DNA from: Verrucomicrobia bacterium UBA2970
GTDB taxonomy: Bacteria; Verrucomicrobiota; Verrucomicrobiia; Limisphaerales; AAA164-E04
Length of the DNA: 10,023 nucleotides
Direction: 5' to 3'
NCBI GenBank assembly: GCA_002348345.1
Contig: DEAY01000465.1
Location: 1,125 to 11,147, forward strand
How positions within the stretch are numbered: the stretch's first letter is position 1; each line of letters begins with the position of its first letter. Shown piece after piece: positions 1-6,820 of the stretch. The translations under genes were made by a program, and so were the position numbers. The notes beneath the pieces are model-generated. The model was not told where the DNA came from, did not search any database, and saw only the letters and a program-made list of their open reading frames with translations.

Positions 1-429
1 CTGTTCGGCGGCTTTGCGAAACCAATTTGCAGCTTTTCGGCAGTCCCGGGTGACGCCTCTCCCATCAGCATACATCAGCCCCAGGTTGTTCTGAGCATCG
101 GCATCTCCCTGTTCACCTGCTTTCAGATACCATTTGGCAGCTTCTTCGTAATCTGGGAATACGCCTTTGCCCTTGGCATACACCAACCCTAGGACAAACT
201 GAGATAAGGCGTATCCATGGTGAGCGGATTCCCGATACCAATTGAGTGCCTCCTTGTAGTCCTTAGGAACCCCTTCGCCTTTGACACCCCTCAAACTGAG
301 GTTGCCCTCTGCCAACGCAGAGGTCGGTCCAACAGATTCCCAAACCATCTCAAAACACGAGAGGCTCACAAAGGCAAAGGCAACCACCGGCAGTAAGCGC
401 CATTTAGGTTTGCATGCTTTCCTTTTCAT
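1..429 (-). CDS. Sel1-like repeat (TPR-like) exported protein, C-terminus outside the window
   Basis: The minus-strand frame opens with ATG at 429, preceded by GGGAAGAG, and stays open for 143 codons to the left edge, so the C-terminus is missing. Residues 2-10 are basic (KRK, K, KW), and 11-25 form a hydrophobic core ending in V-S-L-S-C25. This fits a relaxed lipobox, so the protein may be a lipoprotein; a signal peptidase I site near SALA40 would cut into repeat 1. Three Sel1 repeats of 36 residues follow directly: 37-72 (degenerate first helix, then GEGVPKDYKEALNWY), 73-108 (GKGVFPDYEEAAKWY) and 109 onward (GRGVTRDCRKAANWF). Sel1 repeats are alpha/alpha solenoids that mediate protein-protein contacts. 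No partner is visible, and no enzymatic domain occurs in the visible part. GC is near 50%, below the window's core. The family assignment is firm; the role is unknown. Confidence 0.9.
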   Translation of the reverse strand, partial: MKRKACKPKWRLLPVVAFAFVSLSCFEMVWESVGPTSALAEGNLSLRGVKGEGVPKDYKEALNWYRESAHHGYALSQFVLGLVYAKGKGVFPDYEEAAKWYLKAGEQGDADAQNNLGLMYADGRGVTRDCRKAANWFRKAAEQ

Positions 430-952
430 CTCTTCCCAATCAAACCTTTTCCAAGCCCCTCATCTCCAAAGTCAACTGGTCAATGGTGCCAACATAACGG
501 TGACTGGAACACATGTTGAGTGAGAAAACTAAACCCAGCTCTGATGATTTGATTCCTGGAGCATCTGGCCACCGTCCTGAAGCTGCTTTCCGAGCGGGCC
601 TATCAGATTTTGCCACCTCAACTCCCATGAACATAGTAATAAGCCGAAATCCTGGAAAAACATCAATAAATCTTCCTCGCCTATGTCAGCGTATGGCAAA
701 ACCCATCCTTGAAGGGGTGCTTATCTCGAGGATACGAGAGATGGCAGGGGCTCCTCCCAACGAAGAACGCAAGATCCGGTCGGTGGATCGCCCGATTTTA
801 TCTGAGGGGAACAGGCTCAAGGCACCTCCGTGGCCTCAGTCAGAGGTCGCGACGACTCGGCATTCATCGACTCTCCCACGTTTCCACGACCGTCAAAAGA
901 GCCGAGAGCCCCGGCCTCGGCAACGATTGACAACCACCAGAAGCCTCAACTG
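430..952. other. Gene-poor, lower-GC spacer between the Sel1 gene and the SDR operon end
   Basis: This stretch lies upstream of the Sel1 gene and downstream of the SDR gene, both on the minus strand, so it must hold the Sel1 promoter; I could not find a convincing -35/-10 pair. A hand count of 421-720 gives about 47% GC. A plus-strand frame is open at 513-953 and a minus-strand frame at 440-634, but both translate to Ser/Arg/Pro-rich or featureless text with no motif and no good ribosome binding site, so I do not call them genes. A short stem (TCTCG at 724-728 with CGAGA at 735-739) is too weak to name. No tRNA, repeat or IS end was seen. Confidence 0.6.
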
Positions 953-977
953 AAAAGCCCGGCGCCCCCGCGCCCGG
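953..977 (-). terminator. Probable intrinsic terminator of the ADH-hemB-SDR operon
   Basis: Directly after the SDR stop codon (978-980), the minus strand reads CCGGGCGC (977-970), loop GGGG (969-966), then GCGCCGGG (965-958). Seven of eight positions pair, with one G-G mismatch at 975/960. A single C and four T residues (956-953) follow. The stem is very GC-rich and sits where a terminator is expected, but the T tract is short. Confidence 0.45.
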
Positions 978-1748
978 TCACAAGACCTTGGACATCACCC
1001 CTCCATCCACCGTGAGACAGGTCCCGGTGACATAGGAACCCGCATCGCTGGCGAGCAATAGGGCGGGGCCGGCGATCTCGCTCGGATCACCCCATCGGCC
1101 CACAGCGGTCCGATTGGCAAACCCCTGCTGCTGCTCTTCAGTCAGGATGCTGCGAGGCAAGTCCGTCAAGAACGGCCCCGGCGCTATACTGTTGACGGTA
1201 ATATTGAAGGGACCGAGGTCGAGAGCCGTGGCATAGGTCAGCCCCAGGATCCCGGCTTTGGAGCTCGAATAGATGCCTCGCCCCTCCTTGCCGCCAAGCC
1301 CCAAGACCGAGGAAATATGAATAATGCGCCCCCAACGCCGCTCCTTCATTCCCGGCACGAGGGCCCGGGTCAACCGCATCACGTTGGTTAGGTTGAGCTC
1401 CATGATCCGATCCCAATCCTCATCCTTGATCTCGTCAATCGGTTGCGGACAATTGGACCCTGCGTTATTGACAAGGATGTCGACCTGTCCCCATCGATCC
1501 AATGCCGCCTTCGAAAGCCGATCCACCCCTTCACGGGTTGAAAGGTCACTCACCTCATAGGCCAGACGGTCCGAATCGCTCCCCCCAATTTCGGCCGCCG
1601 CCGCCTTTAATTCCTCTTCATGACGGCTGCAAATGATCACCCGGGCTCCCGCTTCGATGAAGATTCGCGCCATCTCCTTCCCTAGCCCCTTGCTACCGCC
1701 GGTGACCAGGGCAACCTTTCCCGTCAGTTCAAATTTCTCCTTTAGCAT
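978..1748 (-). CDS. SDR-family NAD(P)-dependent oxidoreductase (FabG / gluconate 5-dehydrogenase-like)
   Basis: This 256-residue protein is a complete classical short-chain dehydrogenase of normal length. The Rossmann cofactor motif TGGSKGLG is at 16-23, D68 sits in the adenine-binding VSDLS, and NNAG is at 94-97. The catalytic tetrad is N119, S147, Y160 and K164 (YSSSK), and the PG motif is at 190-191. Arg42 after the second strand (CSR) suggests NADP(H) preference, as in FabG; that is inference. The C-terminal TVDGG is typical. The substrate is unknown: similar sequences are often named gluconate 5-dehydrogenase or 3-oxoacyl-ACP reductase, and neither can be chosen from motifs alone. The start is ATG at 1748. 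Its Shine-Dalgarno AAAGGA (1764-1759) abuts the hemB stop, leaving a 15-base gap, so the gene is probably the last of the ADH-hemB-SDR operon and translationally linked to hemB. Confidence 0.93.
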   Translation of the reverse strand: MLKEKFELTGKVALVTGGSKGLGKEMARIFIEAGARVIICSRHEEELKAAAAEIGGSDSDRLAYEVSDLSTREGVDRLSKAALDRWGQVDILVNNAGSNCPQPIDEIKDEDWDRIMELNLTNVMRLTRALVPGMKERRWGRIIHISSVLGLGGKEGRGIYSSSKAGILGLTYATALDLGPFNITVNSIAPGPFLTDLPRSILTEEQQQGFANRTAVGRWGDPSEIAGPALLLASDAGSYVTGTCLTVDGGVMSKVL

Positions 1749-1763
1749 CTCGATTCATTCCTT

Positions 1764-2798
1764 TCATGACTCGCCGGCGGCATGTGCGATGGCATATTCC
1801 TTGGCAAAATAGGTCAAGATCAAGTCGGCACCCGCCCGCTTGATCGCCAACAACGATTCATCCCGGGTCCGCTCCAATTCAAGCCATCCCATTTGGGCTG
1901 CGGCCTGGATCTGAGCGAACTCCCCAGAAACCTGATAGGCCACCAGCGGGAGTTCTGAAGCCCTTCGAAGACGAGACAAGATATCCAAGTAGGCGCCTGC
2001 CGGCTTGACCATCAAGAGATCCGCTCCTTCCGTCTCGTCCAACAACGCATCCCGAATCGCCTCTCGGGCGTTCGCCGGGTTCAATTGATAGGTTCCCTTG
2101 TCGAGATAACCGGTTCCGGCAGCTCGCTTGCTCCCGATCGCATCACGGAAAGGCCCGTAGTAAGCGGAGTTGAACTTGGCCGAGTAGGCGAGAATCGCCA
2201 CCGAGGCCAATCCGGCGTCATCCAGAGCCTCCCGAATCGCGCCGACACGACCATCCATCATATCGGAAGGAGCGACCCAATCACATCCAGCCTGTCCCAG
2301 AACGACCGCCATTTGCCTCAGAATCGCCACGGTCGCATCGTTTTCAACATCGCCTCCGTCCTTGGAAAGCACGCCGTCATGACCGTGACTGGTGTAAGGG
2401 TCAAGGGCCACATCGCAAATCACCACCATCGCCGGCACCGCCGCCTTGATCGCCCGGACCAGAGAGGGGATGAGACCGTCCGGATTAACCGATTCCGATC
2501 CTTGAGGATCCTTGACCGAAGGTTCCGTGCAGGGAAAGAGGGCCACCGCCTTGATCCCCATTTCAAAGAGGGTCTGACATTCCTGAACCGCTAAGTCCGG
2601 GGACAATCGGGAAATCCCCGGCATGGACCCAACCGGCTCGGGGTCCAGCAAGCCATCCTTGACAAACATTGGCATGATCAAGTCGTCCAGACTCACACGG
2701 ACCTCGTTAACCAGCCCTCGAATGACGGGCGTACGGCGCAGCCGCCGCATCCGTTTTGGAAGGTTCAGCCGATCAGGGGTTGCCATGGTTCGATGCAT
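1764..2798 (-). CDS. hemB: Delta-aminolevulinic acid dehydratase (porphobilinogen synthase)
   Basis: HemB condenses two 5-aminolevulinate molecules into porphobilinogen, the first common step towards heme, siroheme and other tetrapyrroles, in the cytoplasm. The 344-residue protein is full length. The two Schiff-base lysines are K208 (in AYSAKFNSAYYGPFR) and K265 (in LLMVKPA); KGTYQLNPAN and AYQVSGE are also conserved. In the metal-site segment, starting DVALDPYTSHGHDG at 129, the three cysteine positions of zinc enzymes read A131, D133 and D141. This is the Mg-type, zinc-independent signature known from Pseudomonas-like HemB. The start is placed at ATG 2798, since a TTG one codon upstream lacks extra support; the ribosome binding site is weak (AAGAAAG). 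The gene begins 24 bases after the ADH stop, and its own stop abuts the SDR ribosome binding site, so it is the middle gene of a three-gene operon. Confidence 0.97.
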   Translation of the reverse strand: MHRTMATPDRLNLPKRMRRLRRTPVIRGLVNEVRVSLDDLIMPMFVKDGLLDPEPVGSMPGISRLSPDLAVQECQTLFEMGIKAVALFPCTEPSVKDPQGSESVNPDGLIPSLVRAIKAAVPAMVVICDVALDPYTSHGHDGVLSKDGGDVENDATVAILRQMAVVLGQAGCDWVAPSDMMDGRVGAIREALDDAGLASVAILAYSAKFNSAYYGPFRDAIGSKRAAGTGYLDKGTYQLNPANAREAIRDALLDETEGADLLMVKPAGAYLDILSRLRRASELPLVAYQVSGEFAQIQAAAQMGWLELERTRDESLLAIKRAGADLILTYFAKEYAIAHAAGES

Positions 2799-2822
2799 CA
2801 AATGGGCTTTCTTCAGGGCAGC

Positions 2823-4028
2823 TTAAAGTGCTCGCCGCAAGATTTCCAGCAATCCCTCCTCTGTCGGCACCCTTGGGTTGAGCTCCATGAGCCGTTTGAT
2901 ACCAAATGCTTTCCGGGCGAATCCCGGCAACTGGTCCTCGGTCGCGCCGATGTCTCGAAGCCGATGAGGAATCCCGATGGATTGACGCAGTGCTACGATC
3001 CGATCGATCGCCGCCTGAGCGGCACTGGGGAGATCCATTCCCGACGCATCACCGCCCAACCAATGGAGAATCTGGGCATACTTGGCCGCCGACACGTCCC
3101 GGTTGTATTCCATGACGTAGGGCAAAATCAGGCCGTTGCCCGCCCCGTGCGAACAGTGCAAGGCAACCCCGATGGGATACTCCAACGCGTGAACAACCGC
3201 GACGGCGCAGTTTGAAAAGGCAAGACCTGCCAAGGTCGCTGCCAGCGACATGCCATCACGCGCTTCCTGATCCTCTGGCTGTTCGACGGCGGTTTGTAGA
3301 TGTTCTCCAATCAAGCGAATGGCTCGTTCCGCAAGCCAATCGCCCATCGGATTACTTCCCGCGTAGGGGACGGCCTGTTCACCCGGAACCGCCACCCGGG
3401 AAAAGTCGAGCGCACAAAACCCCTCAATCGCATGGGTGAGTGCATCGATCCCGCTATCCGCAGTTACCTGACTCGGGCACGCATCCGTGAGCGCGGGATC
3501 GACAAGGGCTAGGTCCGGCCGGAGGTAAGGACTGAGGGTACTCATCTTGAGCCCCGTTTCGGAATCCGTGAGGACGGCCGCATGGGACACTTCACTTCCC
3601 GTGCCTGCTGTGGTGGGGACGCAAATCAAGGGCAGGACGGGACCGGGAACCCGGTCAAAATGGAAGTAATCTCGTGGGTGGCCCTGGTGGGTGAGCAGGA
3701 TCGCCACGATCTTGGCAAGATCCATATTGCTTCCTCCTCCAAGACCGAGAACGGCGTCGATCCGCCTCGAGTTCGCAAATTCAAAGGCCGCTTCCGCCAC
3801 CCTGATGGAGGGCTCCGGTTCACCGCCATCAAAAACCATCGATTGGATTCCCACATCAGAGAGCGGGCCGCGGACCTGATCCACATAACCTAGCCGAGCC
3901 AAATTCGAGTCGGTGACGAGCAGCACAGAGCGGAGGTTTCGCTGCTTTAAAAGATGGCCCAACTGGCGAACCGCGCCTCGTCCGTAGACCCACTGGCCAG
4001 CACTGAAGAAACTCCAATAATCTCGCAT
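2823..4028 (-). CDS. Iron-containing (group III) alcohol dehydrogenase, hydroxyacid-oxoacid transhydrogenase-like
   Basis: This 401-residue cytosolic enzyme of the Fe-ADH superfamily begins at ATG 4028. An upstream TTG (4064) would add 12 residues unlike the family's N-terminus, whereas FFSAGQWVYGRGAVRQLG starts as usual. The NAD-binding GGGS is at 97-100 with D103, and PTTAGTGSE follows at about 138-146. Metal ligands are D195 and H199 (DSGIDALTHAIEG), H280 (VVHALEYPIG) and H294 (HCSHGAGNG), so the active site is complete. An extended segment between the second and third ligands, ending in PYAGSNPMGDW, resembles the insertion I recall in hydroxyacid-oxoacid transhydrogenase (ADHFE1), which moves hydride from 4-hydroxybutyrate to 2-oxoglutarate without free NAD. 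This subfamily assignment is inference; a plain NAD-dependent alcohol or butanol dehydrogenase is the alternative. It is the first gene of the operon with hemB and the SDR gene. Confidence 0.92.
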   Translation of the reverse strand: MRDYWSFFSAGQWVYGRGAVRQLGHLLKQRNLRSVLLVTDSNLARLGYVDQVRGPLSDVGIQSMVFDGGEPEPSIRVAEAAFEFANSRRIDAVLGLGGGSNMDLAKIVAILLTHQGHPRDYFHFDRVPGPVLPLICVPTTAGTGSEVSHAAVLTDSETGLKMSTLSPYLRPDLALVDPALTDACPSQVTADSGIDALTHAIEGFCALDFSRVAVPGEQAVPYAGSNPMGDWLAERAIRLIGEHLQTAVEQPEDQEARDGMSLAATLAGLAFSNCAVAVVHALEYPIGVALHCSHGAGNGLILPYVMEYNRDVSAAKYAQILHWLGGDASGMDLPSAAQAAIDRIVALRQSIGIPHRLRDIGATEDQLPGFARKAFGIKRLMELNPRVPTEEGLLEILRRAL

Positions 4029-4036
4029 CACGCTCA

Positions 4037-4064
4037 ACTCTAACGGACCCCACCCCAAGGTCAA
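4037..4064 (-). promoter_or_regulatory. Candidate sigma70-like promoter for the ADH-hemB-SDR operon
   Basis: The minus strand carries TTGACC (4064-4059, five of six to TTGACA), a 16-base spacer, and TAGAGT (4042-4037, four of six to TATAAT). Transcription would begin almost at the ATG (4028), giving a leaderless or very short-leader mRNA; this would fit the weak ribosome binding site but makes the call uncertain. Confidence 0.25.
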
Positions 4065-4119
4065 AACCTCGCTCCTGCCAACAAGAAAGTGATTCCGACC
4101 TTCCCCAGCCAGCGACCTT

Positions 4120-4148
4120 CATGAGCGATTGCAAGATCGTCGTTCATG
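4120..4148. promoter_or_regulatory. Interrupted inverted repeat in the divergent ADH/phosphatase intergenic region
   Basis: CATGA (4120-4124) pairs with TCATG (4144-4148), and inside them CGAT (4126-4129) pairs with ATCG (4136-4139) around a six-base centre. The dyad lies in the 223-base gap between two divergent start codons (4028 and 4252), where a shared operator could sit. The two arms are offset by unequal spacers (1 and 4 bases), so it may be chance. The rest of the gap holds no recognisable gene. Confidence 0.25.
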
Positions 4149-4251
4149 GCTCACGAATTCCGGTCGCAAACCCACGGACCCCAGGAGTTTAGCCTTCTCC
4201 ACCCGAAGACTCTCGCCTAGGCTGCTCTCCCCAGACATCCAACGGTCCATT

Positions 4252-5754
4252 ATGAGAGTTCTAACCCGCGCCTCCACCTTCCTCGTCCTCCTCCCGACGT
4301 TGTCTTGCGGACAAGCGTTGGATCGCGAGGCTCTTCAGTCGCCCCGAGCCACCGAATCCTCATCGGTGAAACCGGAAAACGCGTCCCAATCCCCATGGCG
4401 ATACCCGACCTTCGCCGACTGGGCCCAAGCCTGCAGCTCGCTTCCCACGAACCGTCAGTTGGGTGGCAGACTTCCCCGTGATACAAAGTTTCCGCTCACC
4501 GCCACCGAATTCAACCAAGCGCTCGAAGCGGCATTCGTGTCCTACTCCCAAGGCCCCCTCGCGGAGTTAACTCGCTGGGAGGGAACACCGATCGATCCCA
4601 CCACCTTTTTCGATACCACCCGGGTTTATGTCGAAAACAACGGCATCCCCTTCACACCCTTTGCTCAAAAGCTTCAGGTCGGCCCCAACCAGAAACTCTT
4701 TGTTCATGGAGATTACCATGGGGACATTCACTCACTGCTGGCAATGTTAGAGGAACTGAATCAGCGCAAGTTCCTCGAGGGGTTCACCATCCGAGATCCG
4801 AACACCCATCTTCTCTTCCTCGGGGACTACACCGACCGGGGTGTCTACGGGGCCGAAGTCATCTATACCCTCATCCGCCTGAAGCTTTCCAATCCACAAC
4901 AGGTTCATATGGCCCGCGGCAACCACGAAGATCTGTCGCTGACGGCCCGTTATGGATTTTTTACGGAACTAGTTGGTAAGTTTGGTCGGGATTACGATCT
5001 GCGCAAACCCCTGCGCCTTTACGATTTTCTGCCCGTGGTGATCTATCTGGGAAGCGAAAACAACTTCATCCAATGCAATCACGGTGGCATGGAGCCGGGC
5101 TTCAACCCCAAGGCGTTGCTAGGCAGTTCAAACGATCGAGCGTTTCAACTGATCGGATCCTTGAATCAAAAAAGCTACGCCAACGCGCATCCCGACTTCA
5201 TCGACGATTTGAGCGAGAGCAGTCGCCGGCAGTATCTTTCGATGCTAAGAGATTTCCGACCGATGAGCCCCGTGCAACCGACAACACTCGGCTTCATGTG
5301 GAACGATTTTTCCCTTCTCCGGGAAGACCCTTCCCTTTCCTTCAACCCCGGCCGGGCGTGGGTTTATGGGCAGGCGGCGACGCAACACATTCTCCGAAAT
5401 GGCAGCAGTGACACGCATCGCATCCGCGCCGTAATGCGGGGCCACCAACACTCAAGCCTGATGGACCCCATGATGCGCCGGCTCATCGCCGGCCGCGGGG
5501 TGCATCGACATTGGCAGGAGGAAGACAACCCAACGCTGCTCAATGCCGAACCCGGCCACCTGGCGACCATCCTCGACCACTCACCGAAACGAGCCATCCC
5601 AGAGGGTTCGGTTTTCACGTTCAACGTCGCTCCGGATTCATCCTACGGCATCGGATGTCAATTTGAATTCGATACCTATGCCGAACTCGATACTGCTTCA
5701 AACTTCCAGGACTGGACGCTTCAAGTGCATAATGTCCAGAACGACAAGTGGTAG
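4252..5754 (+). CDS. Exported PPP-family (eukaryotic-type Ser/Thr) metallophosphatase
   Basis: The 501-residue protein begins at ATG 4252. The frame extends upstream to a TTG, but the hydrophobic MRVLTRASTFLVLLPTLSC-G export signal starts here. Cleavage after GQA22 or lipidation at C19 is possible, since the lipobox is imperfect. The dinuclear-metal PPP signature is complete and in order: GDYHG (153-157), GDYTDRG (191-197), RGNHED (222-227), NHGG (H277 as a metal ligand) and RGHQ (396-399). D192 to N224 spans 32 residues, as in PP1; the gap between the first two motifs is longer (38 rather than 28). The first 150 residues after the signal match nothing I know, and the last 80 may be a small C-terminal extension. 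Such enzymes hydrolyse phosphate esters, often phospho-Ser/Thr or nucleotides; here this would occur outside the cytoplasm, and the substrate is unknown. It is a single gene converging on the caspase-like gene, with only 31 bases between stops and no clear terminator. Confidence 0.9.
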   Translation: MRVLTRASTFLVLLPTLSCGQALDREALQSPRATESSSVKPENASQSPWRYPTFADWAQACSSLPTNRQLGGRLPRDTKFPLTATEFNQALEAAFVSYSQGPLAELTRWEGTPIDPTTFFDTTRVYVENNGIPFTPFAQKLQVGPNQKLFVHGDYHGDIHSLLAMLEELNQRKFLEGFTIRDPNTHLLFLGDYTDRGVYGAEVIYTLIRLKLSNPQQVHMARGNHEDLSLTARYGFFTELVGKFGRDYDLRKPLRLYDFLPVVIYLGSENNFIQCNHGGMEPGFNPKALLGSSNDRAFQLIGSLNQKSYANAHPDFIDDLSESSRRQYLSMLRDFRPMSPVQPTTLGFMWNDFSLLREDPSLSFNPGRAWVYGQAATQHILRNGSSDTHRIRAVMRGHQHSSLMDPMMRRLIAGRGVHRHWQEEDNPTLLNAEPGHLATILDHSPKRAIPEGSVFTFNVAPDSSYGIGCQFEFDTYAELDTASNFQDWTLQVHNVQNDKW

Positions 5755-5785
5755 GGGAAACGGCACCAAACCGCCTCCTGATCTC

Positions 5786-6820
5786 TTACTCGGGAGAGGC
5801 TTCGGAACCTGAGCCGGGCACCGCTTCCATTCGCGCTTCGACCTCCGAATAAAGTGCGCCCATCTGGAGGAAAAGCCCCTCGAGCTTCGCATAATACTCA
5901 TCCTCGTCGGTGAATGATTTCTTTTGGTCTCGAAGTTCCAAAATCTTCATCTCCAGCGCATCCCTTTTTTCACGCAGCGCGGCTGGCATGAGCTGTTCAA
6001 ATTCGCTCCGAAGCAGGTGAAACTGATGCGCACGACGCCCATCCGGCTTGATCCGACCCTTTGCTTCCCTGATCAATCGAACGCCGCGAAACCAATCAAA
6101 ACCAGTCCCTTTCCGATCTCCGGTATCATCGATCAACGCATGCTCTGAAGCCAACCGCCCTTCCAACGCGTAAAACTCGTCGGTATCCCGGGCGCCCTTC
6201 AAGAAAGCCTCCAGGAGAGACACCTGGCCATCCTTGTCCAGATCGGCTTCCAGACTCGTGATCGCTTCGGACACGTAGCCGCCAAAACGGGAATAATTGA
6301 GTTCGTGCCCGCTCTTGGTCGCGGAGACAATCACCCGATTCGGCCCCGAGAGCGCGTTGATGAAGGGAGCACTGGCTGAGAACCCGCTCACCAAAGCCAT
6401 GGGCCGTTTGCAGGCCTTCAACCATTCCGACAGATCGGAGGCCGACACGTCTCTTCCTCGGAGGTTAAACTTGGCGATCGAACCGTCAAAGGTGCCGTGT
6501 CCATTGAGGATGATCCACAATTCCCCCTCGGTACTTACGGATTCTGCGGCCAATACCTCACGCAAGCGCTCTCGATCACTCGGCTCCCCTTCCTCGGCTT
6601 CGTTTTCCCCGATCAAAAAGATCTGGGCGCCAGCCTGTTCCCCTGTTTCCCGCCAATGCCTTGACCAATCCGAAAACACCGATTCGTATTCCTCCGCTCC
6701 CGCGATCCCGGTCACGATCACGAGAGTCACCCCGCTCGCAGGCTCCCCAGCCCGCCCGGGAAGACCGGGACCCAGTCCCAGCAGCATCGCCACCACCAAT
6801 GCATTCCAAACCTCTCTCAT
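5786..6820 (-). CDS. Exported caspase/C13-like (clan CD fold) protein with EF-hand, lacking the expected catalytic Cys
   Basis: This 344-residue protein starts at ATG 6820, preceded by GAGG and a six-base spacer. An in-frame start further upstream would only add residues antisense-like in quality and overlapping the previous gene. Residues 1-25 look like a signal peptide (hydrophobic VVAMLLGLGPGL, cleavage near GRAG25). The clan CD-like core has ELWIILNGHG (His108-Gly109), then strand MALVSGFSAS (141-150), where the cysteine of legumain/caspase folds should stand and Gly146 stands instead. NRVIVSATKSGHE (161-173) follows. The only cysteine in the mature protein is C137, before that strand. 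Residues 193-204 form a perfect 12-residue EF-hand loop (D-L-D-K-D-G-Q-V-S-L-L-E), so calcium binding is likely. Residues 265-332 are charged and probably helical or coiled-coil. The start overlaps the upstream VWA/GATase stop (ATGA), so the two are translationally coupled and probably act together. An enzymatic role is doubtful. Confidence 0.82.
   Translation of the reverse strand: MREVWNALVVAMLLGLGPGLPGRAGEPASGVTLVIVTGIAGAEEYESVFSDWSRHWRETGEQAGAQIFLIGENEAEEGEPSDRERLREVLAAESVSTEGELWIILNGHGTFDGSIAKFNLRGRDVSASDLSEWLKACKRPMALVSGFSASAPFINALSGPNRVIVSATKSGHELNYSRFGGYVSEAITSLEADLDKDGQVSLLEAFLKGARDTDEFYALEGRLASEHALIDDTGDRKGTGFDWFRGVRLIREAKGRIKPDGRRAHQFHLLRSEFEQLMPAALREKRDALEMKILELRDQKKSFTDEDEYYAKLEGLFLQMGALYSEVEARMEAVPGSGSEASPE

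Noticed and set aside
440..634. Minus-strand 64-codon frame just upstream of the Sel1 gene as a small operon partner
   Set aside because: No ribosome binding site before its ATG and no recognisable motif; the nearby GGGAAGAG serves the Sel1 start.
513..953. Plus-strand open frame of 146 codons as a gene
   Set aside because: The product is rich in Ser, Arg, Pro and Thr, shows no motif, hydrophobic segment or recognisable fold, and lacks a good ribosome binding site.
2085..2594. Plus-strand 169-codon frame inside hemB
   Set aside because: It is antisense to strongly conserved HemB motifs, and its His/Arg-rich translation is what the complement of a high-GC gene gives.
4129..4251. N-terminal extension of the phosphatase from a TTG at 4129
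   Set aside because: The extension is polar and basic and would bury the export signal that begins at ATG 4252.
5755..5785. Bidirectional terminator between the convergent phosphatase and caspase-like genes
   Set aside because: Only short imperfect pairings (CGG/CCG, CTCT/AGAG) and no T tract on either strand.
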